A DNA stretch of 25,179 bases. Source: CAYHGV01 sp964356135. GTDB lineage: Bacteria > Hydrothermota > Tepidihabitantia > CAYHGV01. The stretch lies in NCBI GenBank assembly GCA_964356135.1, contig CAYHGV010000038.1:1-25179 (forward strand). Direction: 5' to 3'. The notes under the pieces are model-generated. The model had not been told where the DNA came from, searched no databases, and saw only the letters and a list, made by a program, of their open reading frames with translations. How positions within the stretch are numbered: position 1 is the stretch's first letter; each line of letters opens with the position of its first letter. Shown in pieces: positions 1-6,942 of this stretch. Both the position numbers and the translations under genes were made by a program.

Positions 1-2
1 TC

Positions 3-1436
3 TGGCTCGATTTTCGATTAGGCTATCGCCAGGTCGGGTTCGGCTACTCGTTTGATGGCGGGCGCACCTGGCAGGATGGATTGTTGGAAGAGACGACCTA
101 TGCCTGGCAGTCCGATCCGGGACTGACGGTTGATGCGGACGGTAATTTTTATGCGGTCGTTCTCTCGTTGAATAGCACCTCGGAGTCCGATGGTATTTTT
201 GTATTGAAATCCTCGGATGGCGGTATGACCTGGGGAGAGTCGGTTCCGGTGGTCAGCGGGATTCCTTCGGTCTTCGAAGATAAGGAACTGATCGCCTGCG
301 ACCGGACCGATAGTCCTTACCAGGGAAACCTCTATGTCTGCTGGACACGATTCACCCCGATTACTTCCGAGATACTATTGTCACGCTCCAATGGAGAGGG
401 GAGCCAGTTTTTTGAGCCGGTTACGATCAGCGACCAGGGTACAGTCCAGTGGCCGGTACCGGCGGTCGGTCCTGAAGGTGAGGTCTATGTTGCCTGGGTG
501 AGCTACGGTCCATCGAGCATTGTCATCGACCGGTCGTTCGACGGCGGCAGGAGTTTCGGCAACGACGTGGTCGTCGCTCCGGTCGAGGTCGGCGACCTTG
601 AATTGAACGGTGGAATCTGGACATTTTCTTTTCCGGCACTGGATGTGGATATCTCGTCCAGTCCATTCCGTGGCACCCTCTATATCTCATTTATGGATTT
701 TATGGGTGACGGCGATATCTACTTTGTAAAATCTACCGACCACGGCTTGACCTGGTCAAAACCGAAGCGGCTCAATGACGACCCGGTCGATAACGGCTGC
801 GACCAGTTCCACCCCTGGCTCGCGGTTGACGAAAACGGGGTAATCAACGTCGTTTTCTATGACCGGCGCAACGACCCGAAGAATTTATTGTTCGATGTCT
901 ACCTCACCCGGTCGTTTGACGGCGGCGAAAAGTTTACGCCGAATGTCAGGGTGAGCGATGTTTCATCGGCACCGATCGGCTTTCGCGGGAATGTCGAACG
1001 CCGGTACCCGGCTGGTCTGATCGGTGAATACATCGGAGTTACTTCGGTTGCGGGCAAGCCGGTTGTGATCTGGACTGATACCCGCGAAGGCGACCAGAAT
1101 GTTTATGTCGGGGTAGACACGACTACCACCGGACGAACCGAGACCGTGGCGCCTTCGCTTGCGGTTTCGCTCGCCGCCGCTGTCCCCGATCCCTTCAGCA
1201 GATTCACTGCGCTGAGCTATCATCTGCCAGCGGAGAAAAAGATTTTTTTGGCGGTCTATGATATCCTCGGCAATCGGGTGAAAACTCTTGCCCAGGGTAT
1301 CAAACCGGCCGGTGATTATAAAATCCTCTGGGATGGGCGGGATGAGAACCGCCAACCTCTGCCTGCCGGTGTCTACTTCGGTCGGCTGATTGTTGCTGCC
1401 AAGACGGTTTCACAGAAGATGATTTTATTGCGGTAA
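3..1436 (+). CDS. Secreted Asp-box (BNR/sialidase-type) beta-propeller protein with FlgD-like C-terminal sorting domain; 5' end outside window
   Basis: The reading frame is open from the first bases of the window, so the gene starts upstream and the TTG at 81 is not the true start. The visible 477 residues contain repeated Asp-boxes of the S-x-D-G-G-x-T-W type: SFDGGRTW near residue 16, then SSDGGMTW, SFDGGRSF, STDHGLTW and SFDGGEKF. These mark sialidase/BNR-like beta-propeller blades. The last ~85 residues form a FlgD-like Ig fold: a PDPF start, 'VYDILGNRVKTL', 'WDGRDENRQPLPAGVYF', and the end 'QKMILLR'. This matches type IX/FCB-type sorting tails. The protein is probably exported and bound to or released from the cell surface. 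No sialidase catalytic residues can be assigned, so the substrate is unknown. The frame and domains are clear; the function is not. Confidence 0.85.
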   Translation, partial: WLDFRLGYRQVGFGYSFDGGRTWQDGLLEETTYAWQSDPGLTVDADGNFYAVVLSLNSTSESDGIFVLKSSDGGMTWGESVPVVSGIPSVFEDKELIACDRTDSPYQGNLYVCWTRFTPITSEILLSRSNGEGSQFFEPVTISDQGTVQWPVPAVGPEGEVYVAWVSYGPSSIVIDRSFDGGRSFGNDVVVAPVEVGDLELNGGIWTFSFPALDVDISSSPFRGTLYISFMDFMGDGDIYFVKSTDHGLTWSKPKRLNDDPVDNGCDQFHPWLAVDENGVINVVFYDRRNDPKNLLFDVYLTRSFDGGEKFTPNVRVSDVSSAPIGFRGNVERRYPAGLIGEYIGVTSVAGKPVVIWTDTREGDQNVYVGVDTTTTGRTETVAPSLAVSLAAAVPDPFSRFTALSYHLPAEKKIFLAVYDILGNRVKTLAQGIKPAGDYKILWDGRDENRQPLPAGVYFGRLIVAAKTVSQKMILLR

Positions 1437-1453
1437 TACTTAAGGAGGACCGT

Positions 1454-1906
1454 ATGACGACTAAGGTATTTCCAATTTCCCCCGCCTCTGGAACACCACT
1501 GTGGTTTATCCTGGCGATTGTCTTCGTGCTCGCTCTGCTCATCGTGGTGTTCAGTTTCTTTGCCTACTCGGCAAGAAATGCCCGATTCGAATTGAATGAT
1601 TACGGCATTAGTATACGGAGTTGGCTGTATGGAAGATTCATACCGAGAAATGTTTTAATTGCAACCTCTGCCCGAATGGTAAATCTGCGTGTCGAGGAGG
1701 CCTACAAGCCGCGGCTCAGAACAAATGGGATCAGTCTGCCCGGTTATGACGCAGGCTGGTTCAAATTGCGAAACGGGGAGAAGGCATTGGTGTTTATGAC
1801 CAATGCCTCCCGGGTAGTGTATATCCCAACCAGTAAAGGCTATTCCATTTTACTGACTCCGAACCAGCCGGAGGAATTTTTACGGGCGGTTTGGGAATTA
1901 AAGTAA
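1454..1906 (+). CDS. Small membrane-anchored protein with a bacterial PH-like domain
   Basis: This 150-residue protein starts at an ATG preceded by a strong SD site (AAGGAGG at about 1441-1448). Residues ~15-40 form one hydrophobic transmembrane segment. The rest is a soluble beta-rich domain with the pattern 'ELNDYGISIRSWLYGRFIPRNVL', typical of bacterial pleckstrin-homology-like (bPH) proteins. Such domains are often cytoplasmic membrane-associated modules without enzymatic activity. It lies 17 bp after the Asp-box gene and about 10 bp before the peroxiredoxin start, so it is probably cotranscribed with both. The family assignment rests on fold-like pattern recognition, not an unmistakable motif. 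The role is unknown. Confidence 0.7.
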   Translation: MTTKVFPISPASGTPLWFILAIVFVLALLIVVFSFFAYSARNARFELNDYGISIRSWLYGRFIPRNVLIATSARMVNLRVEEAYKPRLRTNGISLPGYDAGWFKLRNGEKALVFMTNASRVVYIPTSKGYSILLTPNQPEEFLRAVWELK

Positions 1907-1917
1907 GGAGGTTCTCA

Positions 1918-2406
1918 ATGAAGCGAATAAAAAAAGGCGATAGAGCAAAGAATTTCACTTTACCCGACCAGTGGGACAGAAAACTCCAGCTCTCCGGTCT
2001 CGAAGGCAGGCGGGTGCTGTTGTCGTTTCACCCTCTTGCCTGGACACCGGTCTGTGCGCTGCAGATGAAGTCATTGGAAAAGAACTATCACCGGTTTGCG
2101 AAATTGAACACGGTCGCGCTCGGTTTGAGTGTTGATACGGCGCCGTCGAAGCGTGCCTGGGCGAAGGCTCTGGGAATAAAAAAAACCAGGCTTCTGTCCG
2201 ATTTCTGGCCGCACGGCAAGGTCGCACAGTTATACGGTATCTTCAGACCTAAAAACGGTTTTTCCGAGCGGGCAAATATCATCATCGACGGGCGGGGGCG
2301 GGTGATGTTCGTCAAGGTCTATCCGATCGCCCAACTGCCGGACATCCAAGAGATTCTAAAGGTTCTTGCAAGGAGGTGCTGCGATGGAGGTACGAGAGGC
2401 AATTGA
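1918..2406 (+). CDS. Peroxiredoxin (AhpC/TSA family)
   Basis: Thioredoxin-fold peroxidase of 162 residues that reduces hydrogen peroxide and organic hydroperoxides in the cytoplasm. The ATG at 1918 is chosen over an upstream in-frame TTG (1891) because a strong SD (AAGGAGGT) lies 6-7 bases before it. The family motif PxxxTxxC is present as P39-L-A-W-T43-P-V-C46, giving the peroxidatic Cys46. The conserved arginine region is visible as 'GFSERANIIID'. No resolving cysteine stands at the position usual for typical 2-Cys enzymes. There are two cysteines at the extreme C-terminus ('RRCCDG'), but these lie in the part that overlaps the next gene's SD and start. It could be a BCP/AhpE-like 1-Cys or atypical enzyme. 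The 3' end overlaps the nitroreductase start by 23 bp, which suggests translational coupling and a shared redox role. Confidence 0.88.
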   Translation: MKRIKKGDRAKNFTLPDQWDRKLQLSGLEGRRVLLSFHPLAWTPVCALQMKSLEKNYHRFAKLNTVALGLSVDTAPSKRAWAKALGIKKTRLLSDFWPHGKVAQLYGIFRPKNGFSERANIIIDGRGRVMFVKVYPIAQLPDIQEILKVLARRCCDGGTRGN

Positions 2407-2941
2407 TGCGAGGAGGGCATACCGTTCGCTCGATCCGGTTCCAATAACCGAAGAGCTGATTAAAGATTTAATCCGGAGCGCTCAACTGGCTCCAACCTGC
2501 AATAACAACCAACCCTGGCGGGCAGTGTTTGTTTACGAACCGGAAAGCTTAAAAAAAATGCATGCCACCTTAACCCGGGGAAACGAATGGGCGTTCGCCG
2601 CATCGATGATGATCGCAGTTTTCAGCCGGAAGGACTTCGATTGTGTGATAAAAGAGCGGGAATATTTTCTGTTTGGATTGGGGATGCAAACCGCGCTTCT
2701 GATCCTCCGGGCAACTGAATTAGGGTTGGTGGCTCATCCGATCGCAGGCTATCGCGAAGCAGAAGTCAAAGCGGTGCTGGGCATCCCCGAAGATATGACC
2801 GTCATTACCCTGGTTATGATTGGCAAGCACTCGGCAACGGTCAGTCCGGTGCTTTCCCCCAAGCAGGTAGAAGCAGAGAAAAAGAGACCGGAGCGCTTCC
2901 CGCTGGAAAAGATTGCCTTTATGAACGGCTACACGGTATAG
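2384..2941 (+). CDS. Nitroreductase-family flavoprotein
   Basis: FMN-dependent NAD(P)H oxidoreductase family protein of 185 residues. The ATG at 2384 is preferred to the TTG at 2366 because AGGAGGTG (2371-2378) sits six bases upstream. Family hallmarks are the N-terminal 'IDARRAYRSLDPVPI' FMN-phosphate-binding arginines, 'LAPTCNNNQPWRAVFV' (the usual APSxxNxQPW-type loop), and 'LFGLGMQTALLILRATELGL' with a glycine-rich helix. The exact substrate cannot be read from sequence: quinones, nitro compounds or flavin are all possible. It overlaps the peroxiredoxin gene, so both are probably made together, possibly as an oxidative or electrophile stress pair. Confidence 0.88.
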   Translation: MEVREAIDARRAYRSLDPVPITEELIKDLIRSAQLAPTCNNNQPWRAVFVYEPESLKKMHATLTRGNEWAFAASMMIAVFSRKDFDCVIKEREYFLFGLGMQTALLILRATELGLVAHPIAGYREAEVKAVLGIPEDMTVITLVMIGKHSATVSPVLSPKQVEAEKKRPERFPLEKIAFMNGYTV

Positions 2942-3120
2942 GGGAGTGAATGCAGACAGCTTTAACAGCTCAATTGATGCGCCATCTTGAGCCGCCGGTT
3001 CCGCTTTTCTGGAAAAGGGGATGGATTTCAATCCGATAATCTGAAGCGTGGGTATCGCCTCCGCATCTCTCCGCGTCAATATCCGCGTTTATCAGCGTGC
3101 TTGTCTGAGTAGACGAGAAT
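2942..3120. other. Intergenic spacer with degenerate 'ccgcgt..atccgcgtttatcagcg' sequence
   Basis: This 179-bp spacer has no supported ORF. Near 3072-3100 it contains the tandem-like words 'tccgcgtcaatatccgcg' followed by 'tttatcagcg'. They resemble widely dispersed non-coding repeats seen in many bacterial genomes. No convincing promoter or SD was found directly before the next start at 3121. Confidence 0.35.
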
Positions 3121-4224
3121 ATGAACGGAGTTAGTTACCTTCCCTATCAAGCGAAGAAGATAGTGAATATCCATAAGCACATCGACGGCGGCTGGTTCTG
3201 GGATAAGTATTCCGCCCACCCCTATGTCGGCTGCCAGTTCGGCTGCGATTTCTGCTACAGCCGCGAGCCGAAATACCTGCCGTATGAGAATCCGGATGAT
3301 TTCGACCGCATCATCAAAGCCAAGGTTAACGCAGCCGAGCTTCTCCGGAAAGAATTGCCGAAGGTCGAAAACGACCTGCTGATGGTCGGTGATTGGCAGC
3401 CGGCTGAGAAAAAATTTCGACTCTCAAGAAAAATGCTCGAGGTTGTGTTAGAGCTTGGTTTTCCCATTATTCTGAATGAGCGGTCGCCAATGGTCGTTGA
3501 AGATTTAGATATTATTACCGACATCAGTAAAAAATCGTATGCGGCGATTATTTTTTCGCTCAGTTTTGTTGCTGCGCCAAAAGCCAAAAGGATTTTTGAA
3601 CCGAAATCACCGGCAGTGGAACTGAGGCTTCAGACGATGGAGAAGTTTGCTTGTGCCGGAATCACGGCCGGTGTCGCCGCTATGCCGATTCTACCGTTTA
3701 TAGCCGATAGCAATGAAGACCTGGAGCTGGTAGTTAAAAGCACTAAAAACCATGGGGGAAAATTTGTCCTTGCCGGCGGGCTCACCATGTCCGGGTATCA
3801 ACAGGATCGCTATCTGGGTTTACTAAGAAAACATTATCCGGGGTTAAAGGCTGATTATGATAAACTCTATCACGGTGAATATGCACCGTCTCCTCGATAC
3901 TGGACAAAGATCGGATTGAAGGTTCGGGAACTCTGTGTAAAATACGGAATTGCCGACCGGATGCCAAGGCCGATGTTTTATGAAAAGCTGGTTACTAATA
4001 AGAAGGTGGCGGAACGGCTGTTCTTGAAGGTTTATGATCTGGAGTTAGAACAGGCATTACCGCAAAAAATCTGGGCATATCGCAAAGCGGCATGGGCGGC
4101 CGATGAATTAAAAGAAGATATAGGAGAGGTTTATAGAAAAAGCGGAATCCAGGGGTTGCATGCAATTCCAGGTGTGGGCAAAAGCATCGCGGCAGAAATT
4201 GAAAAATGTCTGAAATCTTCATAA
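3121..4224 (+). CDS. SPL-family radical SAM protein with C-terminal PolX/Pol-beta-type helix-hairpin-helix domain
   Basis: This 367-residue protein has an N-terminal radical SAM core with the cluster motif C38-x3-C42-x2-C45 in 'YVGCQFGCDFCYSRE', the pattern of spore-photoproduct-lyase-like proteins (Rv2578c/slr0285-like group). Those proteins carry a 4Fe-4S cluster and cleave S-adenosylmethionine; substrates of most members are unknown. The core runs to roughly residue 290. Residues ~296-367 then match the 8-kDa HhH region at the start of DNA polymerase X/beta: 'KIWAYRKAAWAADEL', 'EDIGEVYRKSGIQGL' and 'IPGVGKSIAAEIEKCL'. The hairpin motif PGVGKS is typical of sequence-nonspecific DNA backbone binding. 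This suggests a DNA-directed radical SAM enzyme, an inference. The start ATG lacks a clear SD. The last five codons and stop lie inside a 21-bp repeat found again at the next gene's start. Confidence 0.85.
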   Translation: MNGVSYLPYQAKKIVNIHKHIDGGWFWDKYSAHPYVGCQFGCDFCYSREPKYLPYENPDDFDRIIKAKVNAAELLRKELPKVENDLLMVGDWQPAEKKFRLSRKMLEVVLELGFPIILNERSPMVVEDLDIITDISKKSYAAIIFSLSFVAAPKAKRIFEPKSPAVELRLQTMEKFACAGITAGVAAMPILPFIADSNEDLELVVKSTKNHGGKFVLAGGLTMSGYQQDRYLGLLRKHYPGLKADYDKLYHGEYAPSPRYWTKIGLKVRELCVKYGIADRMPRPMFYEKLVTNKKVAERLFLKVYDLELEQALPQKIWAYRKAAWAADELKEDIGEVYRKSGIQGLHAIPGVGKSIAAEIEKCLKSS

Positions 4225-4341
4225 GCCGAGGATTGAAAAAGCAAGATACTGCGATAACCAATTGTAGCGGTGCGATTTATCGCACAACTTTGACAGGTCC
4301 AACGGTCGGTTTTACGATTCATGTCTGAAATCTTCATAAGC
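4206..4341. repeat. 21-bp direct repeats (4206-4226, 4321-4341) flanking a 94-bp palindrome-containing insert
   Basis: An identical 21-base sequence beginning ATGTCTGAAATC occurs at both positions. In the first copy it encodes the SPL protein's C-terminus and stop. In the second it forms the first seven codons of the next gene. The 94 bp between them (4227-4320) contain a perfect hairpin, GTGCGA-ttta-TCGCAC (4270-4285). This arrangement is what a short REP/MITE-like insertion with target duplication, or a slipped duplication, would leave. Confidence 0.8.
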
Positions 4342-4593
4342 GAAGAGATCGAAGTTAACGCTGAAAATGGTACACCAAAAAAGTTTATCTGGCGGGATGT
4401 TGAATATTCGGTAGAGAAGATTCTTTCGAGTAGAGTCGACCGGCGGTTTGGCAAGGCTGCGCCCAAAAAGAAGACCTGGCGGCTCCGCCACCACCGAAAT
4501 TACTATCGACTCAAAACCGATAAAGGAATTTTTGAAATCTACCAGGATTGGGGTGCGAAAAACCGACCCTGGGTGGTGCTGAAGAAACTATAA
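4321..4593 (+). CDS. DUF6504-like small protein
   Basis: Small basic protein of 90 residues. Its pattern, 'GTPKKFIWRDVEYSVEKIL' followed by 'WRLRHHRNYYRLKTDKGIFEIYQDW' and 'PWVVLKKL', resembles the DUF6504 family. That family is a small beta-rich module often encoded beside, or fused to, error-prone Y-family/ImuB-type polymerase proteins. Its biochemical role is not established. The start codon lies inside the second copy of a 21-bp repeat, and no SD precedes it. Without the insert, this start would overlap the end of the upstream SPL/HhH gene, so the two were probably once directly coupled. The family assignment comes from pattern recall, so moderate confidence. Confidence 0.72.
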   Translation: MSEIFISEEIEVNAENGTPKKFIWRDVEYSVEKILSSRVDRRFGKAAPKKKTWRLRHHRNYYRLKTDKGIFEIYQDWGAKNRPWVVLKKL

Positions 4594-4614
4594 CAGAGGC
4601 ATTGGATAGTGGAT

Positions 4615-5586
4615 TTATTCCGGAGGTGATTTTGCATTGTTTTGTAGATGCTGGTAGCCGCCGGAACCGAGGCGGGATCGCCGTGTTTCGTCGATGAGAT
4701 AGACCCCGCTTTCCTTTTTAATGATACCTATTTTGGATATTTTAGTATTTAAAATCTTAGGAGGAATTTTTTTGCGGCTGGTAAAAAGCAGTTCGAAGTC
4801 TTCACCCGAGTGGAGGAGGAGTTTATCCAACGGTATGGATAGGCGAGAAGAAATTTCCTTTACTGCGGGATGGACCGGAAGGGCGGGTTTGAAAATCTCG
4901 ATGCGAACTTTGCTTTCCACCGATAGATGATTGGCGTCAGTAGACAGTCCGTCCGAGGTGTCAATCATCGCCGACAACGAGTTTTTGAGCTTCCGGGCTT
5001 CACGGATTCTGGGGATTGGGCAGAGATGGCGGTCGATAGCGGTTTTAAATTCCTTTTTGCTCAGCCGGTTTTTCAAGGCAAGCCGACCGGCTTCGGCGAG
5101 TCCCAGATAGCCGGTGATATAGAGGAAATCACCCGGCCGGGCAGCGGAACGTAAGGTCGGTTTTTTGGTTTTGCCCAGAGCGGTGAGGGTTAGGGCGAAG
5201 GTCGGGGACGAGACAACATCACCGCCGCCGATTTCTACGGAAAACATTTTGGCAATACTCTCCACTCCCCGGTAGAACTGAGTAATTTCGTTTACTCTGA
5301 TATCCGGTCTGAGAAATAATGAAATTAAAAGCAGCTTGGGCTCAGCCGCCATCGCCGCGATGTCCGAAAGCGTGGCGCAGGCTATTCTTGTACCTAACTC
5401 AAAAAAACTAAGATACGAGAGGTCAAAATGGACTCCTTCGACGAAGGAGTCGGTGGTAAGGACGGTGCCGTCTTTTACGACACAGGCATCATCACCGATT
5501 GTGATTTTCACCTCCGACTGGCGCCGACCGACATGATCTCGTATCCATTCAATCAGTTTCAATTCTCCGTAGTCTCTAAGGTTCAT
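4615..5586 (-). CDS. thiL: Thiamine-monophosphate kinase
   Basis: ThiL phosphorylates thiamine monophosphate with ATP to thiamine diphosphate, the last step of the cofactor pathway, in the cytoplasm. The ATG at 5586 (MNLRDYGELKLIEWI) is chosen over an upstream in-frame start at 5640. The 18 extra residues would come from a hairpin repeat and do not resemble ThiL. Visible signatures are 'TIGDDACVV' (ATP/Mg), 'TTDSFVEGVHFDL', 'SDIAAMAAEP', 'EIGGGDVVSSP', 'IDTSDGL' and 'HSGEDFELLF'. The length of 323 residues is normal. It lies downstream of rlmN on the same strand with 124 bp between. No thiamine-pyrophosphate riboswitch was recognised. It converges on the DUF6504-like gene with only 21 bp between the stops. 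Confidence 0.95.
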   Translation of the reverse strand: MNLRDYGELKLIEWIRDHVGRRQSEVKITIGDDACVVKDGTVLTTDSFVEGVHFDLSYLSFFELGTRIACATLSDIAAMAAEPKLLLISLFLRPDIRVNEITQFYRGVESIAKMFSVEIGGGDVVSSPTFALTLTALGKTKKPTLRSAARPGDFLYITGYLGLAEAGRLALKNRLSKKEFKTAIDRHLCPIPRIREARKLKNSLSAMIDTSDGLSTDANHLSVESKVRIEIFKPALPVHPAVKEISSRLSIPLDKLLLHSGEDFELLFTSRKKIPPKILNTKISKIGIIKKESGVYLIDETRRSRLGSGGYQHLQNNAKSPPE

Positions 5587-5604
5587 AACGTTGGAACCGC
5601 AGAT

Positions 5605-5653
5605 ATCGCCTCGAAAACGAGGCGATGCAGATATCGGCACCAGGTGGTGCCGA
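5605..5653. repeat. Two adjacent perfect hairpins (REP-like doublet) between rlmN and thiL
   Basis: Hairpin 1 is ATCGCCTCG-aaaa-CGAGGCGAT at 5605-5626 (9-bp stem). Hairpin 2 is TCGGCACC-aggt-GGTGCCGA at 5634-5653 (8-bp stem). On the minus strand each is followed by the same word, GATATCTGC. No T-tract follows either one, so they are not ordinary terminators. They would lie in the thiL leader or the rlmN-thiL spacer RNA. A similar core, CGGCACT-aag-AGTGCCG, recurs at 23300-23316. Confidence 0.75.
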
Positions 5654-5710
5654 CGCAGGTAAGTCCAGATGTATTAAATTTTGCACTTTGCATTTCGACT
5701 TTCGCATTTT

Positions 5711-6727
5711 TCAATAATATCGTCCCGTTAACTGACCGCAGCCGGCTAAGATGTCTGAGCCGCGACTCTTGCGGATGGTGACTGCCGGTAATCGAGGGTA
5801 GAGGAGTTGGGCAAAAGCTTCGATCGCTTCGGGTTCGGGAGAGAGAAACTTTGACCGGGGAAAAGAATTACAGGGAATGAGGTTGATTTTGCAGGGGATG
5901 TCTTTTAATAGTTGTATCAAGTTCAGGGCATCGAGTTTGCGGTCGGTAATACCTTTAATCAGTAAATATTCAAATGTCACTCGTTTGTTCCTCTGCTCGA
6001 TGTAGTGTTTTACTCCCGCCAACACCGTCGCCAGCGGATACTTTTTATTAATCGGAATTAAATAATCTCGGGTTAGATCATCGGCACCATGTAAGGAAAT
6101 TGCCAGTTTTGCCTGCAACGGAAAATCGGCAAACTCATAGATTTTAGGTACGATGCCGACGGTCGAGACGGTGATTTTCCGCGCGCCAATATTCATTCCC
6201 AAGTCATGATTGAGAATTTCTACTGCTTTCAGGGATTCCTCGTAGTTCAAGAACGGCTCGCCCATTCCCATGAATACTACATTGGATATCGGAGTATCGA
6301 CCAGTTTCTGCACCTGAAGCACCTGGTCGGCGATCTCCCAGGCTGCGAGATTGCGGATAAAGCCGATCTGACCGGTAAAGCAGAATTTGCAGCCGACCGG
6401 GCAGCCGACCTGGGTCGAGACGCAGACCGTCCGGCGCTTGCCGTCAAGCAGGTATACTGATTCGATACGGTTTTTATCTTCGAGCCGAAACAGGAATTTT
6501 TTCGATTTATCGGCAGCAGTTACTGTTTTTTCGCATTCGACGGTGCCGATATAAAATTGGGTCTTCAGTTTGTCCCGCAAATTTTTCGAGAGATTGGTCA
6601 TCGCATCGAAATCGGCTACCCCTTTTTTCCAGAGCCAGCTGAATACTTGAGCGGTCCGGTACTCCTCTAACCCGAGGTCTTTAAATAATCCCTGCATCTC
6701 TTCTAAACTAAAAGTTTTTATGTTCAT
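5711..6727 (-). CDS. rlmN: 23S rRNA (adenine2503-C2)/tRNA A37 methyltransferase RlmN
   Basis: Radical SAM methyltransferase of 338 residues that methylates C2 of A2503 in 23S rRNA and of A37 in some tRNAs. The cluster motif C109-x3-C113-x2-C116 is visible in 'GCPVGCKFCFTG'. 'MGMGEPFLNYEE' and 'KITVSTVGIVPKI' are family-specific. The methyl-carrying cysteine is Cys330 near the C-terminus in 'LAGCGQLTG'. The N-terminal 'YRTAQVFSWLWKKGV' and 'LRDKL' regions fit RlmN. ATG 6727 is used; a GTG directly before it (6730) is an alternative. No SD is present, and a -10-like TATAAA lies eight bases upstream, which fits a leaderless mRNA. The 3' neighbour on the same strand is thiL. Confidence 0.95.
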   Translation of the reverse strand: MNIKTFSLEEMQGLFKDLGLEEYRTAQVFSWLWKKGVADFDAMTNLSKNLRDKLKTQFYIGTVECEKTVTAADKSKKFLFRLEDKNRIESVYLLDGKRRTVCVSTQVGCPVGCKFCFTGQIGFIRNLAAWEIADQVLQVQKLVDTPISNVVFMGMGEPFLNYEESLKAVEILNHDLGMNIGARKITVSTVGIVPKIYEFADFPLQAKLAISLHGADDLTRDYLIPINKKYPLATVLAGVKHYIEQRNKRVTFEYLLIKGITDRKLDALNLIQLLKDIPCKINLIPCNSFPRSKFLSPEPEAIEAFAQLLYPRLPAVTIRKSRGSDILAGCGQLTGRYY

Positions 6728-6735
6728 CACATCAT

Positions 6736-6762
6736 TTTATAATCGGTGTCCTTAGAAATCAA
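6736..6762 (-). promoter_or_regulatory. Possible leaderless promoter of rlmN
   Basis: On the minus strand, TATAAA (complement of 6736-6741) lies eight bases before the rlmN ATG. A weak -35-like TTGATT (complement of 6757-6762) lies 15 bp further upstream. Transcription would start almost at the start codon, and the gene has no SD. The -35 and spacer are poor, so this is tentative. Confidence 0.4.
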
Positions 6763-6827
6763 GGCTAAAACCTAATCGATTATGATTACTCCGTGTCTGA
6801 CCGTATGCTTCCGCTCAATCAAGAGCC

Positions 6828-6860
6828 TTGACAAAATTCTATATGTTGTATTCTATAAGA
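6828..6860 (+). promoter_or_regulatory. Candidate nrdJ promoter
   Basis: A consensus -35, TTGACA, is at 6828-6833. The -10 is ambiguous: TTCTAT or TCTATA lies at 17-18 bp spacing (6851-6857), and the AT-rich TATAAGAT follows. The first NrdR-like box begins just after the -35 and occupies the spacer, so bound NrdR would block RNA polymerase. Confidence 0.55.
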
Positions 6861-6882
6861 TAGAAAGCACAACATATTGTGG
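6836..6882 (+). promoter_or_regulatory. Tandem NrdR-box-like operators upstream of nrdJ
   Basis: Two 16-bp sites resemble the NrdR consensus aCACwAtATaTwGTGt. Box 1 is attctatatgttgtat (6836-6851), about 13 of 16 positions. Box 2 is gcacaacatattgtgg (6867-6882), about 13 of 16. Their starts are 31 bp apart with a 15-bp spacer, the spacing usual for paired NrdR boxes (three helical turns). ATATGTTGT and ACAACATAT also form a perfect 9-bp inverted repeat across the pair. NrdR is the nucleotide-sensing repressor of ribonucleotide reductase genes. The site sits over the promoter. Confidence 0.75.
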
Positions 6883-6942
6883 AGTTTGGATACTGGCTGG
6901 ACTCGGAAAAGGCAATCACTCTTAGAACAAAGGGGGCCGTAC

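Noticed and set aside
963..1542. Minus-strand ORFs opposite the Asp-box gene
   Set aside because: They lie antisense to a well-supported coding frame, have no recognisable domains and no SD.
4289..4320. Promoter for the DUF6504-like gene from TTGACA at 4289-4294 in the insert
   Set aside because: The only -10-like word (TACGAT) ends two bases before the ATG, too close even for a leaderless start.
5587..5640. Upstream in-frame start of thiL at 5640
   Set aside because: The 18 extra residues are translated from the hairpin doublet and do not resemble ThiL; ATG 5586 gives the normal family start.
5587..5710. TPP riboswitch in front of thiL
   Set aside because: The conserved thi-box words are absent; the spacer holds only two simple perfect hairpins.
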